From Flammula alnicola (Eukaryota > Basidiomycota > Agaricomycetes > Agaricales > Strophariaceae), in the NCBI GenBank assembly GCA_015499995.1, contig JADNRV010000014.1:124001-188000 (forward strand): DNA of 64,000 nucleotides, given 5' to 3'. Every line of letters starts with the position of its first letter. The first letter of the stretch is position 1. The position numbers and the translations under genes were made by a program. The notes under the pieces were generated by a model, which saw nothing but the letters and a program-made list of their open reading frames with translations, did no database searches and was not told the DNA's origin. Of this stretch, positions 1 to 11,660 are shown one piece after another.

Positions 1-176
1 CATTAAACTTATTATTGCTATCTCCGTCTCTTGTCTTCTCTTTCTTTTCTGCACCGGTCGTCACTTTGGATCTTGCAGTCTGATGTTTTCACTATTCTTA
101 TTATTCACTATTCTTATTATTGACTTCATCCATTCGTCGCGGTCTTCTCGTTACTCATCCTTTTTTATTTTTACAG

Positions 177-818
177 ATCCATGAAATCCATCACAAAGTC
201 AGACCAGATTCAGTGGAACTGCTGCGACGTGATTACACTGCCAACGGGGGTTGGGAAACCTTCCTGTCGTATGAAGACCCCGAGAAGGACATTCTCGTTG
301 GCCTCCTCCGTTTGCGTAAATGCTCAGACGAGGGCACGTTCCGTCCGGAGCTCGTAAGGAGGGAGGAAGGAGGCTGCAGCATTGTACGCGAGCTCCATGT
401 ATATGGAACTGCAGTTCCTGTACATGGTCGAGACCCAACTAAATTCCAGCATCAGGTGTGTGTTACTTTTTTATTTTTATTTCTTGGGTTCTCCGCCGTT
501 CCATCGATGAAGAATCTCGACGCTAAAACTAGGTTTCTCTTAATGATTGATAGGGTTTCGGAACATTGCTCATGGAAGAAGCCGAGCGAATAGCTCGCGA
601 AGAGCATGGGAGTATCAAACTGGCTGTCATTTCTGGTACGTATTCGTCTACTACATGGTGGGAGCCTTCTGTGTGCCCTCATTTTCACGTCCATCTTCAT
701 CGATCATTTTGTTCCTAATGCGATCTTTCTCTTTATTTAAGGTGTTGGCACACGCGATTATTACAGGAAGTTAGGATATGAGTTGGATGGACCATACATG
801 AGCAAACCTCTGCTATAA
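177..818 (+). CDS. ELP3: Elongator complex protein 3 (tRNA-modifying acetyltransferase), 3' end only
   Basis: Only the C-terminal GNAT acetyltransferase part of Elp3 lies in the window; the radical-SAM half is beyond the left edge. Elp3 is the catalytic Elongator subunit that starts U34 modification of tRNA wobble bases in the cytoplasm. Exons are 177-455, 554-635 and 742-818, ending in TAA at 816-818. Bases 1-176 are intron, ending TTTTTACAG. The exons read through family-invariant stretches: [44 protein letters not shown] and, after the second intron, [19 protein letters not shown] (acetyl-CoA loop), then [18 protein letters not shown]. The frame is clean throughout. The gene converges on MDM12 with about 230 bp between the two stops. 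Family and call are near certain. Confidence 0.95.
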
Positions 819-1050
819 TTTTATGGGTTGGGTTGCACGATCGTCGGCATGAGTTATTTCGAGCCTCGAGGGACTATTATGTATCAAATGGATGTAAGTT
901 AGTTATGTATGTCATTTAATTGTAAATACCATTATATGATGTCTTGTAGGTTGACGGAACGTTTTGAGTTTTATCAGATCGCTTATAACCCACTCGCAAG
1001 TCCATGTCGTTCCCAAAGCAGTGGCAAGTGAAAGCGCAATTAATTTGTCC

Positions 1051-2232
1051 TCATGGATCTCCCATAACAAGTGTATGGAAGTTGGGAAACACAAGCTCTT
1101 CTTCTACAGTTTTACGTATGACGTCCTGGATGAATCGTTCCACTCGCGTAACATTCTTCAACACATGCTTGTCCGCCTGCCCGATCTCGCTCTCGATGTA
1201 TATGGACGGCAGCAGTCTCTGCCCAACTGGGAGGGGTTTGGATGGTCGCGAAGGGACGCCAGTGGGTGGGGATTCGTCGTCCAGCTCAGGAGGGGTTAAG
1301 CTTGCAGAATCTCGCTTCGGGCGGTCACCTGCAGGCCCATACGGGTCAAGATCGTCCAGGATGCACAAATGCACACGCTTGCGTTCGCCTTCGTAGGCTA
1401 TTGCGACTTCTCCGTTGAATACAAGTCCTGTCACGGAGAGTTTTATTGGGAGAGACATGAACATTGGCGAAGGGTAATTGATGAGGAGCGATGTGGTTAA
1501 TGTGATGCGAAGGTTTGAATGCCAGTTGATGTGGAGATGGAGCTGGAGATTCGGATGGGGATTTTGTGCAGGTTCTGGTGGTGGTGGTGGTGGTCGCTCC
1601 TCAGAGCCCGCCGGGGAATTATCGCTTAGAGAAGGATCGTTAGACAGAGGATCTCGGGCCCCTGCTACATCCTGCTCGTATTCAGCACTGCTCCGCCGAA
1701 AAGGACCCGCTGAAAATGGGGTCGCAGGAGTCGGGCTACGGTACATGGGTGAACCCTGCCAAAGCGGCTGTGATGGAGGCCTGTACTCTGCGAAATTCGG
1801 TGTAGAGTTCCACATCTCAGCTGCAGACATTGTTACAGGTGACCGTAGTGTAGGCAGCGATGCAAATAAGTCTGTTGGACCTCCACGCCCGTATCGGACG
1901 TGCGGAGGCAGGTGCTGGTACGCCAGTGATTCCTCTCGGCCTATTGCTCGCCTAGAGACCCATTCAAAGCCTTCTTCATCTTCTGCGCCTTCTGTGACCT
2001 TCATGGGTCCCCTGTCGGACTCGTCGTCGTCGTCTTCCAGAAAATCGCGGTATATGTCGCGAAGGTCGACCAGTTCCACATCTGGTGCGGTTGAGCCGAA
2101 TTCAAGTGAAGTTACCTCGATAGGTCCAATAAATGAGGGTCTTTCTGCGCTTCCAAGCTGCCTATTAAGCACATCGACGAGATAGGATGCCAATGAAGCG
2201 TCGAGCTTGATCCATTCCAAGTCTATCGACAT
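1051..2232 (-). CDS. MDM12: Mitochondrial distribution and morphology protein 12 (ERMES subunit)
   Basis: Single-exon gene of 393 aa. I place the start at the MSIDLEW methionine (2232), eight codons inside the longest open frame, because Mdm12 proteins begin with this motif. Mdm12 is the soluble SMP-domain subunit of ERMES, which tethers ER to mitochondria and carries phospholipids between them. Visible features are the N-terminal IDLEWIKLD, LGSAERPSFIGPIEVTSLEFG, a long acidic and Pro-rich insertion (roughly residues 70-210) usual for basidiomycete Mdm12, and a C-terminal SMP half with LQLHLHINWHSNLRITLTTSLLINYPSP, LPIKLSVTGL and a final FPNFHTLVMGDP. The frame is intact. An E-box palindrome lies 30 bp upstream of the start. 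The long open frame on the opposite strand (1478-2185) is a shadow. Confidence 0.93.
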   Translation of the reverse strand: MSIDLEWIKLDASLASYLVDVLNRQLGSAERPSFIGPIEVTSLEFGSTAPDVELVDLRDIYRDFLEDDDDESDRGPMKVTEGAEDEEGFEWVSRRAIGREESLAYQHLPPHVRYGRGGPTDLFASLPTLRSPVTMSAAEMWNSTPNFAEYRPPSQPLWQGSPMYRSPTPATPFSAGPFRRSSAEYEQDVAGARDPLSNDPSLSDNSPAGSEERPPPPPPEPAQNPHPNLQLHLHINWHSNLRITLTTSLLINYPSPMFMSLPIKLSVTGLVFNGEVAIAYEGERKRVHLCILDDLDPYGPAGDRPKRDSASLTPPELDDESPPTGVPSRPSKPLPVGQRLLPSIYIESEIGQADKHVLKNVTRVERFIQDVIRKTVEEELVFPNFHTLVMGDP

Positions 2233-3093
2233 CGTCGTCGTAATGACATGAAGCAAAAGGAATCACGTGATTATATATCTGAAGCGAAATGACCTGAAAC
2301 GTTCAAATCCAGCAATGCACAATGTCCACTGGCAACTCGTAAAATAAATATCTAAAATGTCCTAGTAGTGTGTGAGCTACTCTTCATGTCTAGAGTGAAA
2401 CATAATTAGATGCATATGAATATTTAATAGCTTGAGCAAGATTCTAAACACCACTCAGTGCCTCGGATTCATGGAATGACCCCAGCGTTATCGCACACAT
2501 ATTAATTGTGTAGTCTTCGATTCCTCTCGCTAAGTCGCACATTCCCATAGCCCCGACTCACGAGGCCGAGGCAACGACTTCCCTTCGAAACGAAGGATTG
2601 ACAGTAGTTCCATCACCCTCAGTCCGCCAATTCCCCGGCATCAGTGCTTCGTTTCGTCATTGAACTTCGCGGAGCGGCATAATTCATCGAGTACGTGGGG
2701 AATTTGAGCTCCTGCCTTGTGGACATGAGCCACTTAGAAATCGAGGGTGCCAGAGATGCAAGTTCAGTGGTCGCCGTTCCCAAAGGTCTGTCGAGGTCTG
2801 TCCAGGCCTGGCGCCCATTTTCTGGGTGCATCGCTGTATGCATGATAACATCCAGTCAGGGAAAGATCTTCAGATACCGTCGACATTACGGTATTGAGAA
2901 TTTCCCATAGTACGACGGATGTCAGCGAGATCGCGAACCACGATATACCGTAAATCTGCTCTTGTTCCTGCGAAAAAAATGATAGTTGGATTGCCGGATG
3001 TGAAAGGGACGAGGCCTAAAATGTGACGAATGTATGGCGAATAACGTTATTTTGGTGTCAGCTTAGCGCGGCGTCCGTTGGCATTGTACAGCT
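2233..3093. other. Interval between MDM12 and the apyrase gene; possible small broken gene on the minus strand
   Basis: This is the upstream side of MDM12 and the downstream side of the apyrase gene. The best open frame is 2619-2843 on the minus strand (74 aa, starting MHTAMHPENG). Other minus-strand frames between about 2870 and 3060 also read plausibly, one with a hydrophobic run near 2900-2960 (ISWFAISLTSVVLWEIL), but they do not join in one frame. This could be a small gene interrupted by introns or base-calling errors, or simply non-coding DNA. I do not recognise a family. Confidence 0.25.
2262..2271. promoter_or_regulatory. TCACGTGA-type E-box palindrome upstream of MDM12
   Basis: A perfect 10-bp palindrome, ATCACGTGAT, lies 30 bp upstream of the MDM12 start codon. 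TCACGTGA is the classical site for bHLH factors of the Cbf1/USF type in fungi. The same core occurs twice in the cyclophilin/deacylase promoter at 34.3 kb. Binding is inferred from the motif only. Confidence 0.45.
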
Positions 3094-5414
3094 TCACTCT
3101 GTCTGCAACTTTCCAGAGCTATGGTAAATGCTATTGGCGCGTGAGATAGCTCCTTGTCGCGGTGCCATACTCGAGAGGTTTATTTGTGAAGCATTTCGTG
3201 AACGTGAACTCATGAGAGACGTTTGGGCCGCTAAGGTATCGTCGACGAAACCTGGTCCAGGAGATGGAGATCGTGAAACATATTGGGTAGAAGTAGCCGT
3301 GGATGTGAAAGTAGTTGGCATAGTGAATGACCGCGTGGGAGATGAACGCGCATTGCTTGGCATTATGTGGCGTAGTACTGGATTGTTGGAAGTAATAATA
3401 GAAAGTGGTCCTTTAGATTTTGGCTGAGCAAAGGAGAACACTCGACGTATCCAGCGCCCACTCGACGTAGTTGGCGATGGCGGGCGACCGCCGTTAAGCA
3501 TGTTTCCTTCCTCCAGAAGGTCACTGTAAGTATCGCGTCTGGCAACGCTCCGGACCGTCCGCAAACATGTTGACCGCAACCTTCGGCGCATGGGATAAAC
3601 GATGGCGAGCAATATGAAAATGACGAAAACATAGAGCAAAAATAATACGGGGGAGAAACCCAGAGAGCTCCTGCTCAATGAGCTCGGAAGATGGGGGGAG
3701 ATAATCTCTTCTATGCCGCCGAGAGATAACGATGGGAATCGTATAGGTTGAATTGGGAAGTGTTCAATGTCCTCAATATCATCGATGGGATCCACGAGCG
3801 GTCTGGTCGTCTTTACGAGAGGAGGAACCTCTTTACTAGCTTCCAATACCATTTTCCCCAGAGTCCAGCTGATAGCGATGTCACCGACGGTGTCCACGGA
3901 CTGAAATGTCGGTCTACCAAGGCCCTTTTTAGTAGCCTCATCAGCTACTTTTTCACCTTTCGTTGTTTCGTTTCCTCCTGGGTCCACAAGGCGGGGCATC
4001 TTGATACCCTCGTGCAAAACATTAGCCAACCACGCGGCCTTGAAACACTGCATCTGAAGCCGTGGTAACTCCACTTGTGGGCCCCACTGTCCGGCCTCGA
4101 CAACTTTACCGTCCTGCACGACCTCTCCATCTCCGCCAAGCCGATGTCGTATGCGTGATTCTTCATGCTCTTTAAGAATACCTGCCCAATCTCTGGAGCA
4201 GAATTCTGATGCCGCACGTTCGTATTGTACGAAATCGTATGCGCCACCAAGACCGAAGATGTGTTCTGAAGAATACCAGTATTCAGAAACGCCAATGAAG
4301 TGGGAAACGGAGAAGTCGATGGGAGGGACGTGTACGCCGTTCATGAGACATGGACTATCAGGACAGGGTGCGGTAGTGTTAAGCAGAGGTGCCGTCTTTT
4401 TCATGCATTGCTCAAATGATCCCGTTCCGACCATCCGGTGCGACTCCTTCAAATGCGCCGTCGCAGGGTTACTGGAGTGTACTGGCAATTCCTGTAGTTC
4501 AAGGTCTTTTGGAAGACAAGGGTCTGGGATGAGATGGTGTTCTTTGTCGGCATCTTCGTCCAGACCCAAAATAGAGTCGTACTCCGTAACGGCCTTTCCT
4601 ACATATCGTTCGCGGGCTTGGTTCGTTCCATAACCCAGCCACGTCGTCACGAAGACCTTGTGGTGAATCTCCTCTCCTCCAAGCAGCCGCAACCGTACGT
4701 CGATCAAGTCGTTCGTCTTCGCCTGATGCTCCAGACTGGGTTCGAAGGCAATCTGCGTAGATGCCCCGCCCATGTCGAGGAATCCATATGTTGTCCTGTC
4801 TTGTCTGGAACCCGTAAAACCATCCATGAGGTAATTGACCGCGATCCACCCGAAGAGTCCTTCCTCTTCGCCGGTAATAATCCGCACACTTGACCCACAA
4901 GGCCCGACAGCGGAAGGGTCCTCAATCTTAAAATGTGAATGCGTGACGAGGAAGCGACACGTTTCCAGCAATATTTCGCCCTGCTTTTTGGGAGACAAGA
5001 GACGCATGCCTGCTGTTGCAAGTAAGAAGAGTGGGGTGTCCTTTTGTAATGACGGGGGGATATGGTCCCGGGCGTGGCTCAACAAAGGTCTTAAATATGC
5101 ACCAACATCCTCTGGATTGTCTGCGAGAGACGAAAGTCCTAAAATTACGATGAATTTCCCTTCATAAAGATGTCTCGCCTGTTGTATCGAATTCACATAC
5201 CAGGCTCAACCTTACTGACCCAGAGGTCATTATCCTGCGTGCCCTTCTCCACTTTTGGTAGCGTATAGGCGAGCGTACTCCCTTTCTCGACGTGCATTGA
5301 CCGAGGGTCCTTCCAGCTGTATATTTGCAACCTCGACCCCGACGAACCAGCGTCGATAACGATTCCAAAATGTCGTCCGGAGAGCCATGAATTACCCGCT
5401 ATTGGAGGAGCCAT
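3094..5414 (-). CDS. YND1: GDA1/CD39-family apyrase (Golgi nucleoside diphosphatase, Ynd1-like)
   Basis: Two exons, 5201-5414 and 3094-5138, with a 62-nt GT-AG intron, give 752 aa in one clean frame. Ynd1-type apyrases hydrolyse GDP and UDP in the Golgi lumen to GMP and UMP, sustaining nucleotide-sugar import for glycosylation. The apyrase conserved regions are in order: VIDAGSSGSRLQIYSW near the N-terminus, LLATAGMRLL, GEEEGLFGWIAVNYL and FLDMGGASTQIAFE. A single membrane segment, FSPVLFLLYVFVIFILLAIVY, lies in the C-terminal quarter and is followed by a basic, Ser-rich tail. N-terminal catalytic domain plus C-terminal membrane segment fits the Ynd1 (apyrase) rather than the Gda1 layout, which has the anchor at the N-terminus. 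The start is the first Met before the catalytic domain. Confidence 0.9.
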
Positions 5415-5847
5415 TTTTTCGTGTAAGTTTCACTGGCGAAAAAAATACAAACCTGCAGGCGCGACTGCAAGTCAAGGGGGAAATTAGAAGCCAGAGTTTA
5501 AATACAAGGAGGCGCTGAAATTGAACGTTGAACGTTCACAGCTAAAGACATTTTTTTGCCTTTTGTGGGAATAGCAGGTCACGACGGCACACGTGGCATT
5601 TGTGCACTATCTAATCTTATCGGCACTGCTATTACAGTCTACGGAGCATTAAAAAGTAATACATGACCTTCACCAGAGACAAGTTTCGATTCACGAATCA
5701 GACATCCCAGATGTCGCTGTTTCTTTGATCCAGATTCTGCATTTGCCTCTCTTTCGTTTCAAGTCACGTTGTGTCGTGTAGTAGGTGATTATTTATGATT
5801 CCTCTCCTCAGATACAGCAGGTAAACAAACGGTACAGACACAAAAGA
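5415..5847. other. Intergenic: apyrase promoter and 3' flank of the PWWP gene
   Basis: Both flanking genes are on the minus strand, so this is the promoter and 5' leader of the apyrase gene and the 3' flank of the PWWP-like gene. I see no open frame or repeat that I can support. Confidence 0.5.
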
Positions 5848-8752
5848 TTATTCCTGATAGTTGGGGATAACAACATTTCTCCTCAGTCTCGAAGCACTGT
5901 CGGTCCTACCATGCGTTTTGCGTGTTTGCGACACGTTCTTGCTCTTCAGCCCTTTGCGCATCATTTCCCGGTAGCGCATGATGTCGTTTACCCAGTCCCT
6001 CTCCTGCAGCAAGGTGTCTCCTTGTTCATACAATGTTTGTTCTTCAGCTGGGGATAGCAGCTCCATTGATGTCCGAGCCCCAGTTCGCCAAAGCAGAATC
6101 TGTCGAACAGCTTCGGGTAGAAGAACATTTACGCAATACTGTAGGAAACCATGTCAGAAAACCCACAGCCCAGTCAAATTATACTACTTACATCAACTTT
6201 CCCAAGAGGGCTTAGCGACTCGAAATCTTTGCAGCCTCGTTGTCTAGAGAGAGTTGTAGATTCGAGTACTGTTGGATCGTCTTCTAGGCCAGTTAAATCG
6301 GATGTATCTTCGTTTGCACCGTCGCTTGTGGTGGCGGTCAGAGGCTAGATAATATGGCAAATGAATATAGGAATTCAATTTTTTTTGATTATCATACCTC
6401 CGTGGCAACAATGGAAGATGCGACAGGGCTTAAGGGTGGAACGTAAGCATCGGAAGCCTATAAAATACGATTTAAGGAGAAGGACGTGAAATAGACGAAA
6501 GAAAGCTCACCGACGGGAAAGAGGGAGTATCAGATCTGATAGACGCTTCGCGCTAGTGGAAGATGAGTCAAAGCTGAAGTGCTAATAGGCACACTGACTG
6601 ACCTCGATTCTAGACGAAGGACACGAACTCGGCGGAATTTCCGGCGGCGACGAAGGAAAGCCTTCAGTGGGAAGAGGCGATGGAAACCGCTTGTTATCCG
6701 ATTCCATGACATCGTCCGAGGACTCTTGCACGGTAAAGTGCCTCCTTTCCTCCTTTATATTCGCCTTCTCTTCCTCAACAAGGTCGATCACAGTTGGTTC
6801 ATCTGTTGGAACATCATCAACAATGAGAGTACCAGCACGTCCTTCATCTCGGAGGCACCACTCCCGAATGTACGTCTGCAAATGCTCCACATCCTGGGGG
6901 TCCATCCTGCCTCTTAGACTCGCGTCGTCAACCACGCTCTGACGCTGTTTGCCGCCATTCATGTACCGAGTATGTTTGTGCCTCGATGGCTCGTACTCGT
7001 TGTTTAAGATGGCTTTCAGTATATTCTTCGTATACACGAACTGTTCTCGGATGGAGAGCTGAAGGAAGTCGGTGGCTGAAGGAGGCGGGTCTAGTGGGAC
7101 AGGACTGGGAGATCGGCGTGCAAGATTATCTTGCAGTTGAATCTTTTCGTCGTCTTCCCCGTCGTTCTGGACCTCCACAACTGTACTGATAAATTGTCCT
7201 AGCTAGCAACTGTGTCAATTGATCGAATCCACGGACACAATCAAATACTCACTTTGCAGGTTGCAAAACCATCCTCCTGCATGGTATAAAACCAAGAACG
7301 CGGAATCTGAGCATTAGTTCCGTCCAACCAAACGATCTTAAACTTTGCCTGCTGCTTCTGCGTAGAAGGGGGTATATACTGTGTAAGTTTGCCAGGCCAG
7401 TAATCCATTGTCGTCGCAGCTTTTTCTCGTGCGAGCACAAGTTCTCCAGGTATTTCCAAGTCTTCATCCAACGGAGGTGGTTCCCAGGGAACTTCTTCCT
7501 TGTCCGCATAAACGCCATTGTCTTCCTCAGCGCTGATATCTGACCCAAATTTCCGCTTCCGTTTCCCTTTCGTTTCCCGGTAGCCTTTGAGCTGCCTTGA
7601 GAATGACTCAGTTTGAGAGGAGCAGACACAGGATTGGAAGATGACGGGGTTGTGAGGTAGTTGAACATGTCTCCAACTTCTGGCAAATCGTCGCTGTCTA
7701 CGTCCTGGCCGTCCAGCCTCATTTCATCGACTGCAGCTTGCCATCTCTTCTCAATATCGCTCCGGTCGCGTTTTTGCTTCTTCCTGGGAGAGGCAACAGA
7801 TAAAGAAGGTGGAGACACGAAGGTAGGCTTCAGGAATCGCGGACGGAAATGCCGGTCAAGCCTGGAGAGTATATTCTCTTCGGATGGTGCGAATAGCAGC
7901 ACAGTTTTGGCTCCGGTTCCAAATAGTTTGATCTTGAGAGGAACATCGGACATTCGAGGACTGGTAATCTGAAAAGCAAGGCAGATATGTGAGTAAAAAC
8001 ACGATATAGACATGCACCAGTGTACGCACCTTGCCCGGCCACCAAAGGCCCTCCATGTTATCATCACCATCTTCCTCTTGATCATATACACGCGAACTTT
8101 GAGGTTCGATCAAAACCCACACGTAAGTAGTTAGCGTCGCGACTGTCCACACCAGCTCCTTACGTTGGGCCTGCGGATTAAAATGGGAATTGTGGCTCAG
8201 ACGCGAAGTCAGAGGTGCAGGTGCAGACAAGAACAGCAGAGGATTCTGGGTATCCTTTGTGCTGACGACTTCCGAACTCGATGAGCGTTCGTCGGAAGAT
8301 AGCGGGGTGAGGTCCGATAGGTCACTTTCCTCCCTGGGTGGAGGAGGGGCGGTCACGGGTGGCGGCGGCGGAGGCCTCTTGACGATTGGTCGCGGTCGCG
8401 GCCGTGGCCGTGGAGGCTGCTCTGAGGTTGATGTTGGTACTGGCGCAGACGGCCGCGATTTCGGCCGTGGTGCTACCAAATCTTCAGACGGCGAAGGAAA
8501 TCTGATTTTATTGGATTCCTGTCCCACAGCCTCTTTCACGGAAACAGACCTCTTCCTCATCTTCGCCCGCTTCCCATATTTTTCCTTCACAGCCGCGCGT
8601 CCTTTCCACGTAGACGACTCTGCCTCACTCTCAGATCCTCCTCTGGGAGAATCCGCTGAGTCCGAGTGCAGCTGGCCCGCAAATGTCGCCGTGGCCCTTT
8701 TCGCTGAATTGCGACGCGGAAGCACCCCATCTCCTCGATTATGCCCTTCCAT
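5848..8752 (-). CDS. Chromatin-type protein with two PWWP-like modules
   Basis: Exons 8030-8752, 7253-7968, 6603-7202, 6511-6552, 6398-6457, 6192-6344 and 5848-6138 encode about 860 aa. The first PWWP-like module is in the middle (ELVWT then GLWWPGKI, LKIKLFGTG). The second is at about 7230-7400 (TMDYWPGKL, FKIVWLDGT, IPRSWFYT). PWWP domains bind methylated histone tails and DNA, so a nuclear, chromatin-bound role is inferred. The N-terminal third is basic and has Arg-Pro and poly-Pro runs; the C-terminal segment (VLLPEAVRQILLWRTG, LLSPAEEQTLYEQG) looks like a conserved helical domain I cannot name. There is a one-base frame break near 7564 within a GKRKGK-like basic stretch. A missing G in a GGG run restores the frame. 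A 50-nt intron at 7596-7645 would do so too, but with a weaker donor. The opposite-strand open frame at 8190-9053 is a shadow. Confidence 0.75.
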
Positions 8753-10315
8753 GGTTCAAAAATACAGCGTTTTGGTGCATGAAAAGCAGGGTATTTGCTG
8801 CGAATCCAGGCCAGGACTGCTGATGGTCGCACGAGCTTCGATGTCCAAGTCTTGGATTTGGCTGTCACGCTTCACGCGTCGCGTCACACATATCACAAGC
8901 GCACCCACGATCGCGTTCTTTCCAAAAGCAGCCTTGATCACCATCAGTGATTGCAGTCGAGAGGACGCCACACACAAGTTCGCTCGGAGTCCAAGCGTGG
9001 GGTGTAAGAAAGAAAAAACTGGCCGTGTGTTTTGTAAAATAACACTTGATTGACATGTATACGATGCAAAATGAGTACTCGGTGTAGACTTGGTACGGAT
9101 GTTGGCCGAGGCAAGTTATTGAATCCCCTTGGAATCCCTTGGAGAAGAGGAAAAAAATGCGCCTTTCATGAATATTACTATCGGAAGTCGTAGCCAATTA
9201 TATAAGTACTTCGGATTTTAAGGTGGCAAGATACTTACTGTACAACGATCCGAGTCGGCCCAGGTTGTGTCCAGGTCTCTTTGACAGCTACAGAATCCCA
9301 AGAAACCCGAAAGACACGATGAGCGCAGTAGTATATCATCCCAATGTCGCGGAGGCTGTAAGTACATATCAGTTATCTATATCACGTCAGGGCCCTCGTG
9401 CGCGACAACATGTCATAAACCTCGATACCAAGTAGACCATCCATCCAACGTGCGTGTCGAATTATTAAAAGTCAAAGTCCTGAAGTCCGTATGATACGTG
9501 ACCCTCGCGCGACGTAGATAGGGAAAATGAAGTGCGACGTGGCCGGCGGAAAATGATACGGTCCTGCGGAATAGATATCCGTGCGCAGGGAAACTTCACT
9601 GACAGTACTTGGACAGGGATTAGACTTTCCAGGACTCAGATCGTAGAATAATGAGTTACAACAAGCTTCCTTCAGGCTGCTTATCAGTAACGACATCCTG
9701 AAGGCTTCCACGTTTCGCGATGTATCCATACCACGATGCAGCCTTGGAGCTCGAAGGCGGGAAACAACGTTAACCCTGCGTATACGTACTTCCTAGGGAG
9801 GCCGAAAAATCCGACGGCCGTTGCGCAATAGTTCGGAAGGCTCATGGTGCCCTTCAGTACCACACCAGTGACACCACTTCTCCATCCGGAAAAATCGATT
9901 GACACTCAACTGAGCAGACGAAGTTGATCCCCCCACAAACTACCGACATCAACGCTGAGAAAACCAATTCAGGACGCTCCTATTGGCATATGAAACTGAG
10001 CTCGCTACGATAGGCATAACAGTGTCACAGAAGACCGGGACAGAGAGAGCGAGAATACTCCATGATGACCCACGATAGGCTGGGTCGAGACATCATCACC
10101 ATAATCGATGAAAAAAAGATGAACGATGAACGATGAACGATGAACAATTAGATGGTGGGCAGGGGAAATGAAGGGAGGTACAAAAACGTTCCATATCCAT
10201 ATAGTATCCATAATCAACAAGAATAAAAGTAGTCAGGCTGGTTTTCATGTTACGTTGTCTTCGTGTTTTCTTCTTCTTCTTCGTTCTCTTTTGTTATTCG
10301 TCCTTCCAACTCGTC
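8753..10315. other. Intergenic region, no gene supported
   Basis: This holds the promoter side of the PWWP-like gene and the 3' flank of the Pro-rich gene. Several frames of 60-110 codons exist (for example 9223-9435 on plus and 9684-9905 on minus), but none shows a family motif or convincing splice structure. A 7-bp tandem repeat lies at 10118-10145. Confidence 0.4.
10118..10145. repeat. Tandem repeat, 4 x 7 bp (GATGAAC)
   Basis: Four perfect copies of GATGAAC lie head to tail about 170 bp downstream of the Pro-rich gene's stop codon, following a short poly-A run. It is a plain minisatellite-like repeat with no inferred function. Confidence 0.9.
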
Positions 10316-11660
10316 CTATTGACTGTCCTCAGATCCTCTATCCTGAGCTGACGCGTCTATCGAATGCCGTCGGTGCAGTTTTCTCCCACCAGCAGACGAC
10401 CCCGCGTGTGAAAACATCGTAAAGTCAAACAGGCGTCTGAAGAACGGCCTCTTCCCGCCGAACCCATGATGTGATGTAGGCGACTTCGTCGTAGAGGTCG
10501 CCGTTATGATTGATTGTTCAGGACTAGCTGCCTATAGGAAGACACAACATCAGCGATCCGCGCGACATCGGGACCTTCTAGCGACTCACGATCACATGTA
10601 CTTTTTGCCCATGCGCCGGCAAGACGTAGTACGTGCTCCCGGATTTCTCACTTCCTAGGGATTCTGATGAAGCGGTGGGGTCACGGTTCATCCTCGTCGA
10701 ACGGCCCAAGGATCGCATGCGATCGCGGCTGTGAGTCATCCTTACATCATGTGCGGACGACGTGTGTCGATGCGAGCCTACAGACGGATAGGGCGTGGGG
10801 TAAGCGGGAGGGTATTGTCCTGGTACTGGCGCAGAGTGGCTGTAGATCATCCCGTTTGGACCCATCTGCGGCGGATGGTGGAACATGGCAGGCGGAGAGT
10901 AATGAGGTCGCTGGGTATGATGTGAAGGCGCATAAATAATCGCAGGGGGATGTTTTGCGTGCGGGCCCCGAGGCGGCCATGGACCAGGTTGTGCAAAGCT
11001 AACTTGTTGCGAAGGCGCAGACGTTGGTTGCGGATTTGTCGACGGGTGAGGAGGATAGTATGGAGATTGGTTTTGCATGTGCTGAGGGGGGATGAAAGGC
11101 ACCTCGGGCTCCGGCTCGTGGAAGCGGTGGTCCGACGTTCGGGGAAGTGATTTGGATCGGGCATGGCTTGGACGGGAAGAGGTCGATGAAGTCGGAACGT
11201 CGCCGTATGATGGCAACACTCGAATTTCTTCTGGCGGCGCGCGAGGGTCACGCTCGTACCTACGAGAGTGCGATCCAAAAGACGGCGAGTCACCACTCGA
11301 GCCCGACCTGGTGCCACTAGGCGAGTGACTATATGAAAGGGTCTGAGATCGTGTCAAGTTTGGCTCTTGAAGTCGTTTAGAGCCCGACCTGCCCATCCCA
11401 TGACCATAGTTGGGATGAGGAATTGGCACATCAGGTCGTCCGTCATTGTAACGCAAAACCATCTTTGGAGGTGTTGAGTCTGAGCTGTCCGCTTCCGAGG
11501 GCGGTGACGAGGGCACCAGACCGTCAAGGACAGAAGGGGGGACCGAGGGAGAGTAAAGTTCTGCATCGAGCGGTGAATGTGATTGAACCCAATACGCGGT
11601 CCTCTCGCGAGAAGACATGTACTCGCGAAAGGCCTGCGACGAGGTTGTGTACTCTGTCAT
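10316..11660 (-). CDS. Proline/serine-rich low-complexity protein, function unknown
   Basis: Two exons, 10590-11660 and 10316-10531, with a 58-nt intron, give 428 aa. The start is the ATG giving MTEYTTSSQAF; the longer open frame upstream uses only TTG/CTG codons. The N-terminal 50 residues look folded (FREYMSSRERTAYWVQSHSP). The rest is Pro/Ser/His/Tyr-rich and probably disordered, with RS-type stretches (HSRDRMRSLGRSTRM). The C-terminal exon has a basic, aromatic patch (GFGGKRPFFRRLF) that looks like the conserved end of the protein. No catalytic or DNA-binding motif is visible. I do not recognise the family; a scaffold or RNA-associated role would be a guess. Confidence 0.7.

Noticed and set aside
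1478..2185. Long plus-strand open frame of 235 codons
   Set aside because: It lies opposite MDM12 and has Ser/Arg/Gly-rich shadow composition and no motif.
2290..2302. tRNA B-box-like sequence GTTCAAATCC
   Set aside because: No matching A box, acceptor stem or anticodon arm nearby.
7596..7645. 50-nt intron in the PWWP-like gene as an alternative to a missing base
   Set aside because: The donor GTCATC is weak and the intron would remove a conserved-looking Ser/Lys-rich stretch; a missing base in GGG is simpler. Not excluded.
8190..9053. Plus-strand open frame of 287 codons
   Set aside because: It lies opposite the PWWP-like gene's Pro/Arg-rich exon; the Gly/Arg repeats are the reverse complement of its Pro/Arg codons.
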